A stretch of DNA of 64,000 bases from an uncultured bacterium (GCA_942636505.2 CALOGB020000009.1:186001-250000); one strand, 5' to 3'; positions 27,095 to 36,397 are shown, counted from the first letter of the stretch. Notes: generated by a model from the letters alone, not told the origin. Numbers and translations are program-made.

Positions 27095-29440
27095 ATGCTC
27101 TATCCACGCACCCAGCGCAGTCTCGCGCTACTCGCTGGCACCGCCTTGGCCGCGCTCGCCATGCCGGCCTTTGCGCAGGAAGCGCCCGCACCCGCTACGC
27201 CCGCGCCCGCCCCAGCCCCAGCCCCGGCCCCAGCCCCGGCGGCGCAGAGCGATGATGTGATCGTTACCGCGCGCTACCGCAACGAGACGCTCCAATCGGT
27301 GCCGATCGCGATCACCGCGGTCAGCGGCCAGTCGCTCGCCGAGCGCCAGTTGAACACGGTCGAGAACATCGCCGCGACGATCCCCTCGGTCGGCTTCCGC
27401 AGCGGCGCGTCTAACAAGGATCGCACGATCTTCATCCGCGGCGTCGGTACGATCACCACCTCGCCCGGTGTCGAGCCATCGGTATCGACCGTGCTCGACG
27501 GCGTCGTCCTCACCCGCCCCGGCCAGTCGACGCTCGACCTCGGCGAAGTCGAGCGGATCGAGGTGTTGCGCGGACCGCAGGGTACGCTGTTCGGCAAGAA
27601 CGCCTCGGCAGGCGTGGTCAACATCGTCACGCGCAACCCGACCGACGAGTTCCGCGCGTTCGGCGAGGCCGGCATCACCTCCGACGAGGAATACCGCATC
27701 AAGGCCGGCATCTCGGGCGCGCTCGTCCCCGGCAAGGTGCAGGCGCTGATCGGCGGGCTGTACGACGACTATAAGGGCAACGTCCGCAACGTCGCGCGCA
27801 ACCAGGACGTCAACGGCTACCGGCGCTATGGCGCGCGCGGCAAGCTGGTCGTCACGCCCTCCGAAGACCTGAAGTTCACGATCATCGGCGATTATCTCAA
27901 CTCGCACGATACCACCCCGACCAGCGTCTATGCCGCCACCAGCCGCACCGCCTATCCCACCGGTGTGGTCACCGGCTCACCCGACCTCGCCGCCGCCTTG
28001 GGTGCAAGCGGGATCGTCGCAGGGCCGAGCAATCGCCGGACCAACAACAATGCGATCACCGACGTTAAGGACGAGAATTACGGCGGGTCGTTCACCGGCG
28101 AACTCGCGCTCGGCGATTATCACATCACCTCGATCACCGGCTGGCGGCAGTGGCTCAACAACCAGCGCCAGGATTACGACAGCGTCGCCGCGCTCTCGAC
28201 CGCGTTCCCGTCGGGGCAGGATGCAGGCAGCGTCGACACGAAGCAATTCTCCGAGGAACTGCGGCTGACCTCCCCCAAGGGTGGGCTGATCGACTATGTC
28301 GTCGGCGCCTATTACCTGCACGCGACGACCGACGAGCGATACCAGCGCACGCTGACGTCACTCGCGGCGGGTGGCGCGCAGAGCACGACGACGGGCGTCG
28401 CCAACTACGGCATCACCAACGACAATTACGCGCTGTTCGGTGAGGCGAACGTCAACTTCACGCCGAAATTCCGCGGTATCGCCGGCTATCGCTCGACCTG
28501 GGACAGCCTGGATTTCTACCACGTCCGCACCTCGACCGCGGATCCGCTCAACACCGGCGCGGCGGCGCTCGATCGGCCCGGCGTCCGCGCCTATCACAAC
28601 GCGACCGGCGGGATCGACAAGCGCGGCGACAGCTATCGCCTCGGGCTGCAGTATGATCTGGGCAAGCATGCGCAGACCTATTTCACCTATTCGCACGGCT
28701 ATAAGGGGCCGGCGTACAACGTGTATTTCAACATGCGGTCACTGAACGCGACGACGCCGCTCGACGAAGTACCGCTGAGCCCGGAGACCTCCAATTCGTA
28801 CGAGGTCGGGCTGAAGGGCAGCACTGCGAACCGTGCGCTGAGCTATAGCCTGGCCGCGTTCACGACCAATTTCGACGGGTATCAGGCAAGCTTCAACGAC
28901 GTCGTCGCTGGGGCGCAGGTCAGCCGGCTGATCAACGCCGGATCGGTCCGCTCGCGCGGGGTCGAGGCGGACGTGACGCTGCGCCCGACCAAGGGCCTGA
29001 CGCTCGATATCTCCGCCGCCTATACCGACGCGACGGTCCGCAACTTCCTCTGCCCGACCGGCGCGCCAACGAGCTGCAACATCAACGGCCAGCCGCTCCC
29101 CTATGCGCCGAAGATCAAGCTCTACGAGAATGCCGCGTACAAGTTCGGCATCACCGACACGCTCGCGCTAGAGCTTCAGACCGACGTCACGTTCAGCAGC
29201 AAGGTCCAATATTCGCTCGCCGAGACCCCGAGCACGGTCCAGCCGTCCTACGCGATCTGGAACGCGAGCGTCGCGGTGCTGAGCGATACGTCCGGCTGGC
29301 AGCTGCGCGCGTATGTGAAGAACCTGACGAACAGCTCGTACTCGTCGTTCCTCACCGCCGGCACGTTTGCGGGCACGGTGCGGTTCGTGCCGCGCGACGA
29401 CAAGCGCTATGCCGGGCTGCTGCTGCGCAAGGACTTCTGA
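27095..29440 (+). CDS. TonB-dependent outer membrane receptor
   Basis: A 781-residue outer-membrane beta-barrel. A signal peptide (cleavage about Ala-Phe-Ala-Gln, residue 27) is followed by a Pro-Ala repeat linker (about 29-50), the TonB-box-like Asp-Asp-Val-Ile-Val-Thr-Ala-Arg, the plug domain with Val-Glu-Arg-Ile-Glu-Val-Leu-Arg-Gly-Pro-Gln-Gly-Thr-Leu-Phe-Gly, and a barrel ending in the terminal Phe required for insertion. The ATG at 27095 has GGGAGGGA in front. It resembles iron-complex-type receptors, but in sphingomonads these also import carbohydrates and aromatics. Its place after the MFS gene suggests it serves the same catabolic block. Confidence 0.93.
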   Translation: MLYPRTQRSLALLAGTALAALAMPAFAQEAPAPATPAPAPAPAPAPAPAAQSDDVIVTARYRNETLQSVPIAITAVSGQSLAERQLNTVENIAATIPSVGFRSGASNKDRTIFIRGVGTITTSPGVEPSVSTVLDGVVLTRPGQSTLDLGEVERIEVLRGPQGTLFGKNASAGVVNIVTRNPTDEFRAFGEAGITSDEEYRIKAGISGALVPGKVQALIGGLYDDYKGNVRNVARNQDVNGYRRYGARGKLVVTPSEDLKFTIIGDYLNSHDTTPTSVYAATSRTAYPTGVVTGSPDLAAALGASGIVAGPSNRRTNNNAITDVKDENYGGSFTGELALGDYHITSITGWRQWLNNQRQDYDSVAALSTAFPSGQDAGSVDTKQFSEELRLTSPKGGLIDYVVGAYYLHATTDERYQRTLTSLAAGGAQSTTTGVANYGITNDNYALFGEANVNFTPKFRGIAGYRSTWDSLDFYHVRTSTADPLNTGAAALDRPGVRAYHNATGGIDKRGDSYRLGLQYDLGKHAQTYFTYSHGYKGPAYNVYFNMRSLNATTPLDEVPLSPETSNSYEVGLKGSTANRALSYSLAAFTTNFDGYQASFNDVVAGAQVSRLINAGSVRSRGVEADVTLRPTKGLTLDISAAYTDATVRNFLCPTGAPTSCNINGQPLPYAPKIKLYENAAYKFGITDTLALELQTDVTFSSKVQYSLAETPSTVQPSYAIWNASVAVLSDTSGWQLRAYVKNLTNSSYSSFLTAGTFAGTVRFVPRDDKRYAGLLLRKDF

Positions 29441-29564
29441 TCGAGCCTCGATTCCGCCCCCTGCTGATGCGTTGAGGCTGGATCGCCCCCTTCACGCTGT
29501 AATTGCGGCGCCATGCGGTACGCGCGTTCTTCCTATCGAACGCGTTTTACCACATGGTGCCCGC

Positions 29565-30023
29565 ATGCCGACGATCCCCGCCGTCTCGACGATCGCCCAG
29601 ACGATCCAGCTTTCGCTAGCGCCCGTGTTCATGCTGGCGGGTATCGGCCAGTTGCTGAACGTGCTCGCCGGTCGCCTGTCGCGGGTGATCGACCGCGCGA
29701 GGAAGCTTGAACATCTGCACGCGAGCAGCACCGGGCCGGAGCATGTCCGCTTCGTCTGGGAATTGCGCCTGCTCGACCGCCGGATGACGATCATCAACGC
29801 TGCGCTGTTCCTCGCGGTCTCAAGCGCGATCATGACCTGTATCCTGATCGCGTTGCTGTTCATCGCCGAACTCGCGAAGCTGCACTTCGGGACCTACGTC
29901 GCGGTGTGCTTCATCCTGGCGATGATCCTGCTGATCGCGGCGCTGATCTCGTTCATCTTCGAGGTGCGGATTTCGCTCCGCGCATTTCGTATCCGCCCCG
30001 AATTGCTGAGGCCCCTGCCATGA
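29565..30023 (+). CDS. DUF2721 family membrane protein
   Basis: A 152-residue protein with three hydrophobic helices. The pattern Ala-Pro-Val-Phe-Met-Leu-Ala-Gly-Ile-Gly-x-Leu-Leu-Asn-Val and Arg-Leu-x-Arg-Val-Ile-Asp-Arg-Ala-Arg near the N-terminus is that of DUF2721. The function is unknown. The ATG at 29565 is the first that fits the family; the upstream in-frame region lies over the end of the TonB receptor gene. Its stop overlaps the next gene's start by ATGA. Confidence 0.84.
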   Translation: MPTIPAVSTIAQTIQLSLAPVFMLAGIGQLLNVLAGRLSRVIDRARKLEHLHASSTGPEHVRFVWELRLLDRRMTIINAALFLAVSSAIMTCILIALLFIAELAKLHFGTYVAVCFILAMILLIAALISFIFEVRISLRAFRIRPELLRPLP

Positions 30024-30442
30024 CCGGCTCGATCGAGAAGCGCCTGTTGCAGGCCGTGATTGCGGTGGCGTGCCTGTTGCCGCTGATCGTCGGCGGCCAG
30101 GGTATCCTGCACGGACCTGCGCCGTTCGGGCATCTGGCCGATGTGCCGAAGGATCTCGACAGCCATTTTCGGTATATCTCGGGGATATTCTTCGCGACTG
30201 GTCTCGGGTTCGTCAGCTGCATCCCGAATATCGAGCGCAAGGGACCGCGGTTTCGACTGCTCGGCGGGCTGATCTTCGTCGGGGGCGTATCACGGCTTAT
30301 ATCGTTGATCGCGGTCGGCGTGCCGTCGCAGGGCCATGTGCTCGGTCTGGGCATGGAGACGATCGTCGTGCCGTTGCTGATGCTCTGGCAATGGAATTTC
30401 GCGCGGCGGAATTTCGCGCGGCGGACCGCATCGCACGCTTGA
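30020..30442 (+). CDS. DUF4345 family membrane protein
   Basis: A 140-residue protein with four hydrophobic segments. Asp-Ser-His-Phe-Arg-Tyr-x-Ser-Gly-x-Phe-x-Ala-x-Gly-Leu-Gly is the usual DUF4345 signature; the role is unknown. It starts inside the DUF2721 stop (ATGA) and is therefore co-translated. The C-terminus contains an exact 15-bp tandem duplication (30394-30423) that encodes Asn-Phe-Ala-Arg-Arg twice. Confidence 0.84.
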   Translation: MTGSIEKRLLQAVIAVACLLPLIVGGQGILHGPAPFGHLADVPKDLDSHFRYISGIFFATGLGFVSCIPNIERKGPRFRLLGGLIFVGGVSRLISLIAVGVPSQGHVLGLGMETIVVPLLMLWQWNFARRNFARRTASHA

Positions 30443-30504
30443 TCTGAACGATGATCGCCAGCGTGCGTTAGGGCGACATCCAATCCCATGCAGACAGGAA
30501 CGCC

Positions 30505-31683
30505 GTGACGAGACTATTGAAGATCGTCGGCGGTGCAATCCTGTTGGTGGTCGTGATCGGTGCGCTGATCGTGACGATCGTGCCGCAATTCCTCGACCGG
30601 ATCTATTATCGCGGGTCGGCTTCGGCCCATTTCGACGGTGCGCGGTTCTTCAATCCCGATGGCGACGCGGATACCAAGCAGATCCAGCCCAAGGGCAGCG
30701 GCGGTGGCCGTGCGAGCTTCTTCTGGAAGTATTTCACCGGCAGCGATGGCCGGCCTGGGTGGCCGAAGTCGGTCGCGGTGAACCGCATCGCGCCGCCCGC
30801 CCGCGTCGAGGGCGAGCGGATGGTCGTGACGTGGGTCGGCCATGCCAGTGTGCTGATCCAGACGCAGGGGCTCAACATCCTCACCGATCCGGTCTGGGCG
30901 GAGAAGGCCGGGCCGCTGGGCACGGGGCCGCGTCGTGTCGCCGAGCCGGGGATCGCGTTCGATGCGCTGCCGAAGATCGACGTCGTGCTGGTCAGCCACA
31001 ATCACTACGACCATCTCGACAAGGCGACGCTGAAGCGGCTGTGGGAGCGAGATCGGCCGCGGATCGTCACGAGTTTGGGCAATGACAGCGTGATCGGCCA
31101 GACCGGCGCGCAGGCGACCGCGCTCGACTGGGGCCAGCGGGTGGCGATCAAGCCCGGCGTCGACGTCGTCGTGACGCGCAACCATCATTGGGGCAGCCGC
31201 TGGTTTACCGACCGAAATCGCGCGCTGTGGTCGAGCTTCGTCGTCACGCTGCCGGGCGGGAACGTGTTCTTTGCGGGCGATACCGGGATGGGCGCTGGCC
31301 AATGGCCGGTCGAGGCGGCGGCACTCGGGCCGATCCGGCTGGCGCTGATGCCGATCGGTGCGTTTCGGTTCGTCGATGGCCAGATGGAGTCCGGTAGCCA
31401 TATCGGACCGGTCGACGCGGTCGAGGTCTATCGCCGGCTCGGTGCGGCGCACGCGATCCCGATCCACTGGGGGACGTTCCGGCTGTCGTTCGAGGGGTAT
31501 GATACGCCGCCGAAGCTGCTGACGGCGGCGATGCGGTGCACCGGGCAGACCGGGTTCGCGCCGGTGGCGATTGGGCGTCCGGTGGAGGTTGTGGAGTATG
31601 TGAAGCCGGCGGCGGTTGCGCCTATGCCGCGGGCGGCGTTGCTCAAGTGTCTCGATACGCCGACGGTTCGGGCTCTGCGCTAA
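30505..31683 (+). CDS. Membrane-anchored metallo-beta-lactamase-fold hydrolase (UlaG/NAPE-PLD-like)
   Basis: A 392-residue hydrolase with one N-terminal membrane helix (about 5-26). The metal motif Ser-His-Asn-His-Tyr-Asp-His-Leu-Asp and later Phe-Ala-Gly-Asp-Thr-Gly and Ile-His-Trp-Gly-Thr identify the beta-lactamase superfamily-2 branch. Arg-Asn-His-His-Trp-Gly-Ser-Arg after the first metal motif is typical of the group related to N-acyl-phosphatidylethanolamine phospholipase D, but substrates in bacteria are largely unknown. GTG at 30505 is the start. Stands alone on the plus strand. Confidence 0.87.
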   Translation: MTRLLKIVGGAILLVVVIGALIVTIVPQFLDRIYYRGSASAHFDGARFFNPDGDADTKQIQPKGSGGGRASFFWKYFTGSDGRPGWPKSVAVNRIAPPARVEGERMVVTWVGHASVLIQTQGLNILTDPVWAEKAGPLGTGPRRVAEPGIAFDALPKIDVVLVSHNHYDHLDKATLKRLWERDRPRIVTSLGNDSVIGQTGAQATALDWGQRVAIKPGVDVVVTRNHHWGSRWFTDRNRALWSSFVVTLPGGNVFFAGDTGMGAGQWPVEAAALGPIRLALMPIGAFRFVDGQMESGSHIGPVDAVEVYRRLGAAHAIPIHWGTFRLSFEGYDTPPKLLTAAMRCTGQTGFAPVAIGRPVEVVEYVKPAAVAPMPRAALLKCLDTPTVRALR

Positions 31684-31737
31684 ATTTCCCGTCACCCCGG
31701 GGCTATTCGGCAGGTATTCTCTTCGAGCGAGTAAGCC

Positions 31738-31792
31738 TGTTTCCCCGCGTAGGCGGGGATCCAGACTGGGCTCCCGCCTTCGCGGGAGAACA
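31738..31792. repeat. Family A palindromic repeat paired with the B element
   Basis: The left mini-hairpin is CCCCGCGTAGGCGGGG (a T in the loop) and the right is CTCCCGCCTTCGCGGGAG. Here the A element precedes the B element by 35 nt. Confidence 0.88.
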
Positions 31793-31827
31793 ACGAGAGA
31801 GAAGAGTAACGCCGAATCTGCACGCTA

Positions 31828-31930
31828 TCACCCTGGCGAAGGCCGGGGCCCAGTTGGAAGGTCCAAGTAACGAAAGACCGCGTTCAGTTAGCGAGGTTTC
31901 CCAACTGGGCCCCGGCCTTCGCCGGGGAGG
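31828..31930. repeat. Family B repeat with compensatory arm changes
   Basis: The inner arm reads CCCAGTTGG on the left and CCAACTGGG on the right, where all other copies keep AATTGG. The change on one side is matched on the other, so the stem is intact. The outer arm is slightly worn (CACCCTGG/CCGGGGAGG). Confidence 0.88.
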
Positions 31931-31985
31931 TTTACCTGCTCGGACGCGATAGGTGCCGAACACAGCCGGAGTGACCGGGGGCGCT

Positions 31986-32372
31986 TCACCCCATCTTGAA
32001 CACGCAGAGCTTGTTGCCGTCCGGATCGCGAAAATACGCGCCGTAGAAGCCCATCTCCTCGGGGCCACGCGTGCCAGGAGCACCTTCGTCGGCACCGCCC
32101 AGTTCGATCGCCTTGGCGTAAACCTGATCGACCTGATCCCGTGTGTCGGCCGCCAACGCGACCATCGTGCCGTTGCCTGCGGTCGCCGCGGCGCCGTCAT
32201 AGGGGTTGCCGATCACGAGCATCGGCTTATCGGGACCTGCGCCGTAGAAGGTAAGCTGGCGGGCGTCGGGCATCTGCATGAGGCGCTTGCCGCCGACCGT
32301 CGCGAACAGCGCATCGTAGAAGGTGAGCGCGGTATCGATATCGTTCGTGCCGAGCGTCGCGTAACCGATCAT
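31986..32372 (-). CDS. VOC family (glyoxalase-fold) protein
   Basis: A 128-residue vicinal-oxygen-chelate protein. Start Met-Ile-Gly-Tyr-Ala-Thr-Leu-Gly-Thr-Asn-Asp and Ala-x-x-Phe-Tyr-Asp-Ala-Leu are typical, as is the C-terminal Tyr-Phe-Arg-Asp-Pro-Asp-Gly-Asn-Lys-Leu-Cys. The first metal ligand position of true glyoxalases (a His near the start) is not evident, so catalysis is uncertain; such proteins also act as isomerases, dioxygenases or binding proteins. Encoded alone between repeat elements. Confidence 0.85.
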   Translation of the reverse strand: MIGYATLGTNDIDTALTFYDALFATVGGKRLMQMPDARQLTFYGAGPDKPMLVIGNPYDGAAATAGNGTMVALAADTRDQVDQVYAKAIELGGADEGAPGTRGPEEMGFYGAYFRDPDGNKLCVFKMG

Positions 32373-32438
32373 GGGTCTCTCCTGTTTGGTGGAGAGGCCT
32401 ATCTACGGGTTCAGCGGCCGAGACAATCCGCCTTTACC

Positions 32439-32525
32439 GTTCCCCCGCGAACGCGGGGTCCAGAGCCGCGCCCTCCCGGAGTTCGGCGCAAATGAGTCCC
32501 TGGGCCCCCGCGTTCGCGGGGGAAC
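32439..32525. repeat. Family A-type repeat with long loop
   Basis: The arms CGTTCCCCCGCGAACGCGGGG and CCCCGCGTTCGCGGGGGAAC flank a loop of about 45 nt. The GAACGC/GCGTTC core replaces GAAGGC/GCCTTC in both arms. Confidence 0.82.
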
Positions 32526-32546
32526 AGCTGGCGTTGCGGTCGTGGA

Positions 32547-33377
32547 TTAACCGACGAAGGCGCGCTCGATCACGAACGTACCCGGCTTCGAATTCGCGCC
32601 CTCCTCGAAGCCATTCGCCTCAAGCATCACCGCGAATTCCTTGATCATCTCGGTCGAGCCGCACAGCATCGCGCGATCCGTCTCGGGGTTAAGCTTCTGA
32701 TCGCCGCGGACCGGGTGGCCGAACAGCGACGCATCCTCGATCAGCGCGCCGATCCGCCGCGTGGTGCGGAACGGCTCGCGCGTCACGGTCGGGATGTAGT
32801 GGAACTGCGTCTGCGCTTCGTCGGCGATCAGCGGGTCCTCCGAGAGCAGCCCTACCATCTCGTCGTGATAGGCGAGATCGCTTACGCGGCGCACGCTGTG
32901 CACGACGATCACCTGCTCATACGCAGCATAGACGTCGGGATCGCGCATCAGGCTGAGGAACGGCGCCAAGCCGGTGCCGGTCGAGAACATGAACAACCGC
33001 TTCCCCGGCAGCAACGCGTCGAGCACCAAAGTGCCTGTCGGCTTCTTGCCGAGATACACTTCGTCGCCCGGCTGGATCAGCTGGAGCTTCGAGGTCAGCG
33101 GGCCATCCTCGACCTTGATCGACAGGAACTCGAGCTCCTCCGAATAATGCGGACTGGCGATCGAATAGGCGCGCATGATCGGCTTGCCGCCTTCCTGCGG
33201 AAGACCGATCATCACGAACTCGCCCGAGCGGAAGCGGAAGGTCGATGGCCGCTCGATCGCGAAGCTGAACAGATGTTCGTTCCAGTGACGCACCCACAGC
33301 ACCTTGGCGTTGAGGAACGCGGGGGTCTCGGGGATCAGCGCGGGCGCGCGGGTTGCTTCAACGGTCGGGGCGGTCAT
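32547..33377 (-). CDS. fpr: Ferredoxin--NADP+ reductase
   Basis: A 276-residue flavoprotein that passes electrons between NADPH and ferredoxin or flavodoxin. FAD motif Arg-Ala-Tyr-Ser-Ile-Ala-Ser, phosphate-binding Gly-Pro-Leu-Thr-Ser-Lys, NADP motif Ser-Thr-Gly-Thr-Gly-Leu-Ala-Pro-Phe and Cys-Gly-Ser-Thr-Glu-Met are present, as in alphaproteobacterial Fpr. The C-terminal Phe-Val-Ile-Glu-Arg-Ala-Phe-Val-Gly places the last residues over the flavin. ATG 33377 is the start; an upstream frame enters a proline/arginine-rich non-homologous stretch. Such enzymes often serve oxidative stress and redox balance. Confidence 0.92.
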   Translation of the reverse strand: MTAPTVEATRAPALIPETPAFLNAKVLWVRHWNEHLFSFAIERPSTFRFRSGEFVMIGLPQEGGKPIMRAYSIASPHYSEELEFLSIKVEDGPLTSKLQLIQPGDEVYLGKKPTGTLVLDALLPGKRLFMFSTGTGLAPFLSLMRDPDVYAAYEQVIVVHSVRRVSDLAYHDEMVGLLSEDPLIADEAQTQFHYIPTVTREPFRTTRRIGALIEDASLFGHPVRGDQKLNPETDRAMLCGSTEMIKEFAVMLEANGFEEGANSKPGTFVIERAFVG

Positions 33378-33507
33378 GCGTCTTTTCCTTGGCCTACGCG
33401 CGGGCGCTGGCGGATCGATGGCTTGCGAAACGGTCGCATTATGGGTGTGAGCCGGACGGGTCAACAACAGCTAAACTTGGCATCGCCCAAACCGCCGCCC
33501 CGTATCT

Positions 33508-33594
33508 CTCCGTTCTCCTGCGAACGCAGGAGCCCAGGGTCGCGAACGGCGTCCCTCAGTAACACTGGACTCCTGCGTTCGCAGGAGAACGGAG
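33508..33594. repeat. Family A-type repeat with perfect 25-nt arms
   Basis: The 25-nt arms, from CTCCGTTCTCCTGCG through GCAGGAG, are exact reverse complements with a loop of 37 nt, located between the divergent fpr and uvrB genes. The core here is CCTGCGAACGCAGG, again changed on both sides so that pairing is kept. Confidence 0.88.
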
Positions 33595-33657
33595 TTGGCT
33601 ATCGCGGTGATTACTGGCCGTTGCCGACTCAGGCCATGTTCCCCATATTCCCCCTCG

Positions 33658-35856
33658 ATGGCCATTCAAATCCGCACCAGTCTCGCCGAGCCCGAAACCG
33701 GCGAAAGCTTCGTCCCGCACCGCCCGACCGCGCGCCCCGACAAGGTCGAGGGCGGCAAGCGGTTCAATCTCGTCAGCGAGTACGAACCCGCGGGCGACCA
33801 GCCGACCGCGATCGCCGAACTCGTCTCGGCGATCGGCGACGGCGAGAAGGACCAGGTGCTGCTCGGCGTCACCGGCTCGGGCAAGACCTTCACGATGGCC
33901 AGCGTCATCAACCGCGTCCAGCGCCCCGCGCTGATCCTCGCGCCGAACAAGATTCTGGCCGCGCAGCTTTATGGCGAGATGAAGTCGTTCTTCCCCGACA
34001 ACGCGGTCGAATATTTCGTCAGCTATTACGATTATTACCAGCCCGAGGCGTATGTCGCGCGGTCGGACACGTACATCGAGAAGGAATCGTCGACCAACGA
34101 GTCGATCGACCGGATGCGGCATTCCGCCACCCGCGCGCTGCTCGAACGCGACGACGTGATCATCGTCGCATCGGTGTCGTGCCTGTACGGCATCGGCTCG
34201 GTCGAGACCTATTCGGCGATGATCTTCGACCTCAAGAAGGGCACGACGGTCGACCAGCGCGAGATCGTGCGCAAACTCGTCGCGCTCCAGTACAAGCGCA
34301 ACGACGCGGCGTTCCAGCGCGGCAATTTCCGCGTGAAGGGCGATACGTTGGAGATCTTCCCGTCGCATTACGAGGACAGCGCGTGGCGCATCTCGTTCTT
34401 CGGCGACGATATCGAGGAGATCATCGAATTCGATCCACTGACCGGCAAGAAGGTCGCGTCGCTGAACTCGGTGCGCGTTTACGCGAATTCGCATTACGTG
34501 ACCCCCGGCCCGACGCTCAAACAGGCGGGCGAGGCGATCAAGCACGAGCTGGCCGAGCGGTTGAAGGAGCTGGTGCTGGAGGGCAAGCTGCTGGAGGCGC
34601 AGCGGCTGGAGCAGCGGACGAACTTCGATCTTGAGATGATCGCGGCGACCGGCTCCTGCGCGGGGATCGAGAATTACTCGCGCTTCCTGACCGGCCGTAT
34701 GCCGGGCGAGCCGCCACCCACTTTGTTCGAATATCTTCCGGACAACGCGCTGCTGTTCGTCGACGAGAGCCATGTCACGATCGGCCAGATCAACGGCATG
34801 TCGCGCGGCGATCACCGTCGCAAACTGACGCTTGCCGAATATGGCTTCCGCCTTCCGAGCGCGATCGACAACCGCCCGCTGCGCTTCAACGAATGGGACG
34901 CGATGCGCCCGCCGACGACCTATGTCTCGGCGACCCCCGGCAGCTGGGAAATGGAGCAGACCGGCGGTGTGTTCGCCGAACAGGTCATCCGCCCGACCGG
35001 GCTGATCGATCCGCCCGTCGAGATCAAGCCGGTCGAGGAACAGGTGCAGGACCTGATCGTCGAGGTCGGCAAGACCACGGCGCTAGGGTACCGCACGCTG
35101 GTCACCACGCTAACCAAGCGGATGGCGGAGGACCTGACCGAATATATGCATGAGGCGGGGATCAAGGTCCGCTACATGCACAGCGACGTCGAGACGCTGG
35201 AGCGCATCGAACTGATCCGCGACCTGCGTCTGGGCGTGTACGACGTGCTGATCGGGATCAACCTGTTGCGCGAGGGGCTCGATATTCCCGAATGCGGGTT
35301 GGTCGCGATCCTCGATGCGGACAAGGAGGGCTTCCTGCGCTCCGAGACGTCGCTGATCCAGACGATCGGGCGTGCCGCGCGCAACGTCGACGGCCGCGTG
35401 ATCCTGTACGCCGACCGCGTCACCGGATCGATGGAGCGCGCGATGAACGAGACGTCGCGCCGTCGCGAGAAGCAGGTCGCGTACAACACCGAGCACGGCA
35501 TCACCCCGACGACGATCCGCCGCAACATCGGCGACATCATCGCGCACGTCGCGAGCCAGGATCAGGTGACGATCCCGATCGACGAGGACCGCCCGCACAT
35601 GGTCGGCCACAACCTGCGCGCGTATATCGAGGATCTAGAGAAGCAGATGCGCAAGGCCGCAAGCGATCTCGAATTCGAGACCGCCGGGCGTCTTCGCGAC
35701 GAAATCCGGCAGCTGGAAAACGAGGAGCTGGGCCTGCCGGTCGACCAGCAAAAGGCCCCGGTTATGGGGCGCTCCAACGAGGGCAAGCCGGGCACGCGCA
35801 AGACCCGCTACGGCAAGAGCCAGAAGATGCGGATGGGCGGCTCGCGGTCGCGGTAA
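33658..35856 (+). CDS. uvrB: UvrABC excision nuclease subunit B
   Basis: A 732-residue damage-verification helicase of nucleotide excision repair; it takes the lesion from UvrA and recruits UvrC. Walker A is Gly-Val-Thr-Gly-Ser-Gly-Lys-Thr (about 72-79). The beta-hairpin region [10 protein letters not shown] follows, Walker B is Asp-Glu-Ser-His, and the C-terminal UVR coiled coil (Leu-Glu-Lys-Gln-Met-x-Lys-Ala-Ala..Phe-Glu-x-Ala) binds UvrC. The ATG at 33658 gives the usual start; an in-frame ATG at 33595 would read out of repeat DNA. A single gene, divergent from fpr. Confidence 0.97.
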   Translation: MAIQIRTSLAEPETGESFVPHRPTARPDKVEGGKRFNLVSEYEPAGDQPTAIAELVSAIGDGEKDQVLLGVTGSGKTFTMASVINRVQRPALILAPNKILAAQLYGEMKSFFPDNAVEYFVSYYDYYQPEAYVARSDTYIEKESSTNESIDRMRHSATRALLERDDVIIVASVSCLYGIGSVETYSAMIFDLKKGTTVDQREIVRKLVALQYKRNDAAFQRGNFRVKGDTLEIFPSHYEDSAWRISFFGDDIEEIIEFDPLTGKKVASLNSVRVYANSHYVTPGPTLKQAGEAIKHELAERLKELVLEGKLLEAQRLEQRTNFDLEMIAATGSCAGIENYSRFLTGRMPGEPPPTLFEYLPDNALLFVDESHVTIGQINGMSRGDHRRKLTLAEYGFRLPSAIDNRPLRFNEWDAMRPPTTYVSATPGSWEMEQTGGVFAEQVIRPTGLIDPPVEIKPVEEQVQDLIVEVGKTTALGYRTLVTTLTKRMAEDLTEYMHEAGIKVRYMHSDVETLERIELIRDLRLGVYDVLIGINLLREGLDIPECGLVAILDADKEGFLRSETSLIQTIGRAARNVDGRVILYADRVTGSMERAMNETSRRREKQVAYNTEHGITPTTIRRNIGDIIAHVASQDQVTIPIDEDRPHMVGHNLRAYIEDLEKQMRKAASDLEFETAGRLRDEIRQLENEELGLPVDQQKAPVMGRSNEGKPGTRKTRYGKSQKMRMGGSRSR

Positions 35857-35907
35857 TCGCGAACATTACCGGTGCGGGCAACTGACCCGCACCGGTCGAA
35901 ATGGAGT

Positions 35908-36285
35908 TTAGCCGACGACCAGGTCCTCGCTGCTCGACCCGTAATAGCTCGCGACGCGGTCGGCATAGGCCTGGTCGAAGACCGGCGCGTTGTTCGCCCA
36001 GCTCGGTCCGCCTTCAAGGACGCGCTTGTCGATCGTAACGACGTAGAGGTCGCGAACCGCGTCGAACTGGAGGAGTGCGAACGGCAGCGGGTAGAAGCTC
36101 TTGCCCATGCCGAGGAAGCCGCCGAGGCTGAGCACGGCGTGCGTGACGCGGCCGGTTCCCTTGTGAACCATGAACGCATGGACCGAGCCGACGTTGTCGC
36201 CGTCGCGGCTTTCGACCTTCATCGTGCCGGAGATGTTCGACTGGACAAGCAGCTGGGTGGGCGTCTGGGCGGCGGTATCGGACAT
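35908..36285 (-). CDS. PRC-barrel domain protein
   Basis: A 125-residue soluble protein with one PRC-barrel domain (about 15-100; Lys-Val-Glu-Ser-Arg-Asp-Gly-Asp-Asn-Val-Gly and Leu-Ser-Leu-Gly-Gly-Phe-Leu-Gly-Met-Gly). PRC-barrels occur in RimM and photosynthetic H subunits; stand-alone versions are common in alphaproteobacteria, often stress-linked, with unknown function. The ATG at 36285 is preceded by AGGAGAACGTCC, a strong ribosome binding site. Divergent from the next lipoprotein gene. Confidence 0.87.
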   Translation of the reverse strand: MSDTAAQTPTQLLVQSNISGTMKVESRDGDNVGSVHAFMVHKGTGRVTHAVLSLGGFLGMGKSFYPLPFALLQFDAVRDLYVVTIDKRVLEGGPSWANNAPVFDQAYADRVASYYGSSSEDLVVG

Positions 36286-36397
36286 GGACGTTCTCCTGAT
36301 TTCTTCCGTCGTTGAACCGGTATCACCGTGCGGCGGTTCCCGCCGGGCGCGCTTCGTCGTACTTGAGCGACCGCCGAGCGTGCCGCATAGCGATGCG

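Larger units (their letters stand above)
31684..31985. other. 302-bp convergent spacer with an A-B repeat pair
   Basis: The spacer between the 3' ends of the metallo-hydrolase and VOC genes is largely filled by an A repeat (31738-31792) followed by a B repeat (31828-31930). No gene is seen. Confidence 0.75.
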
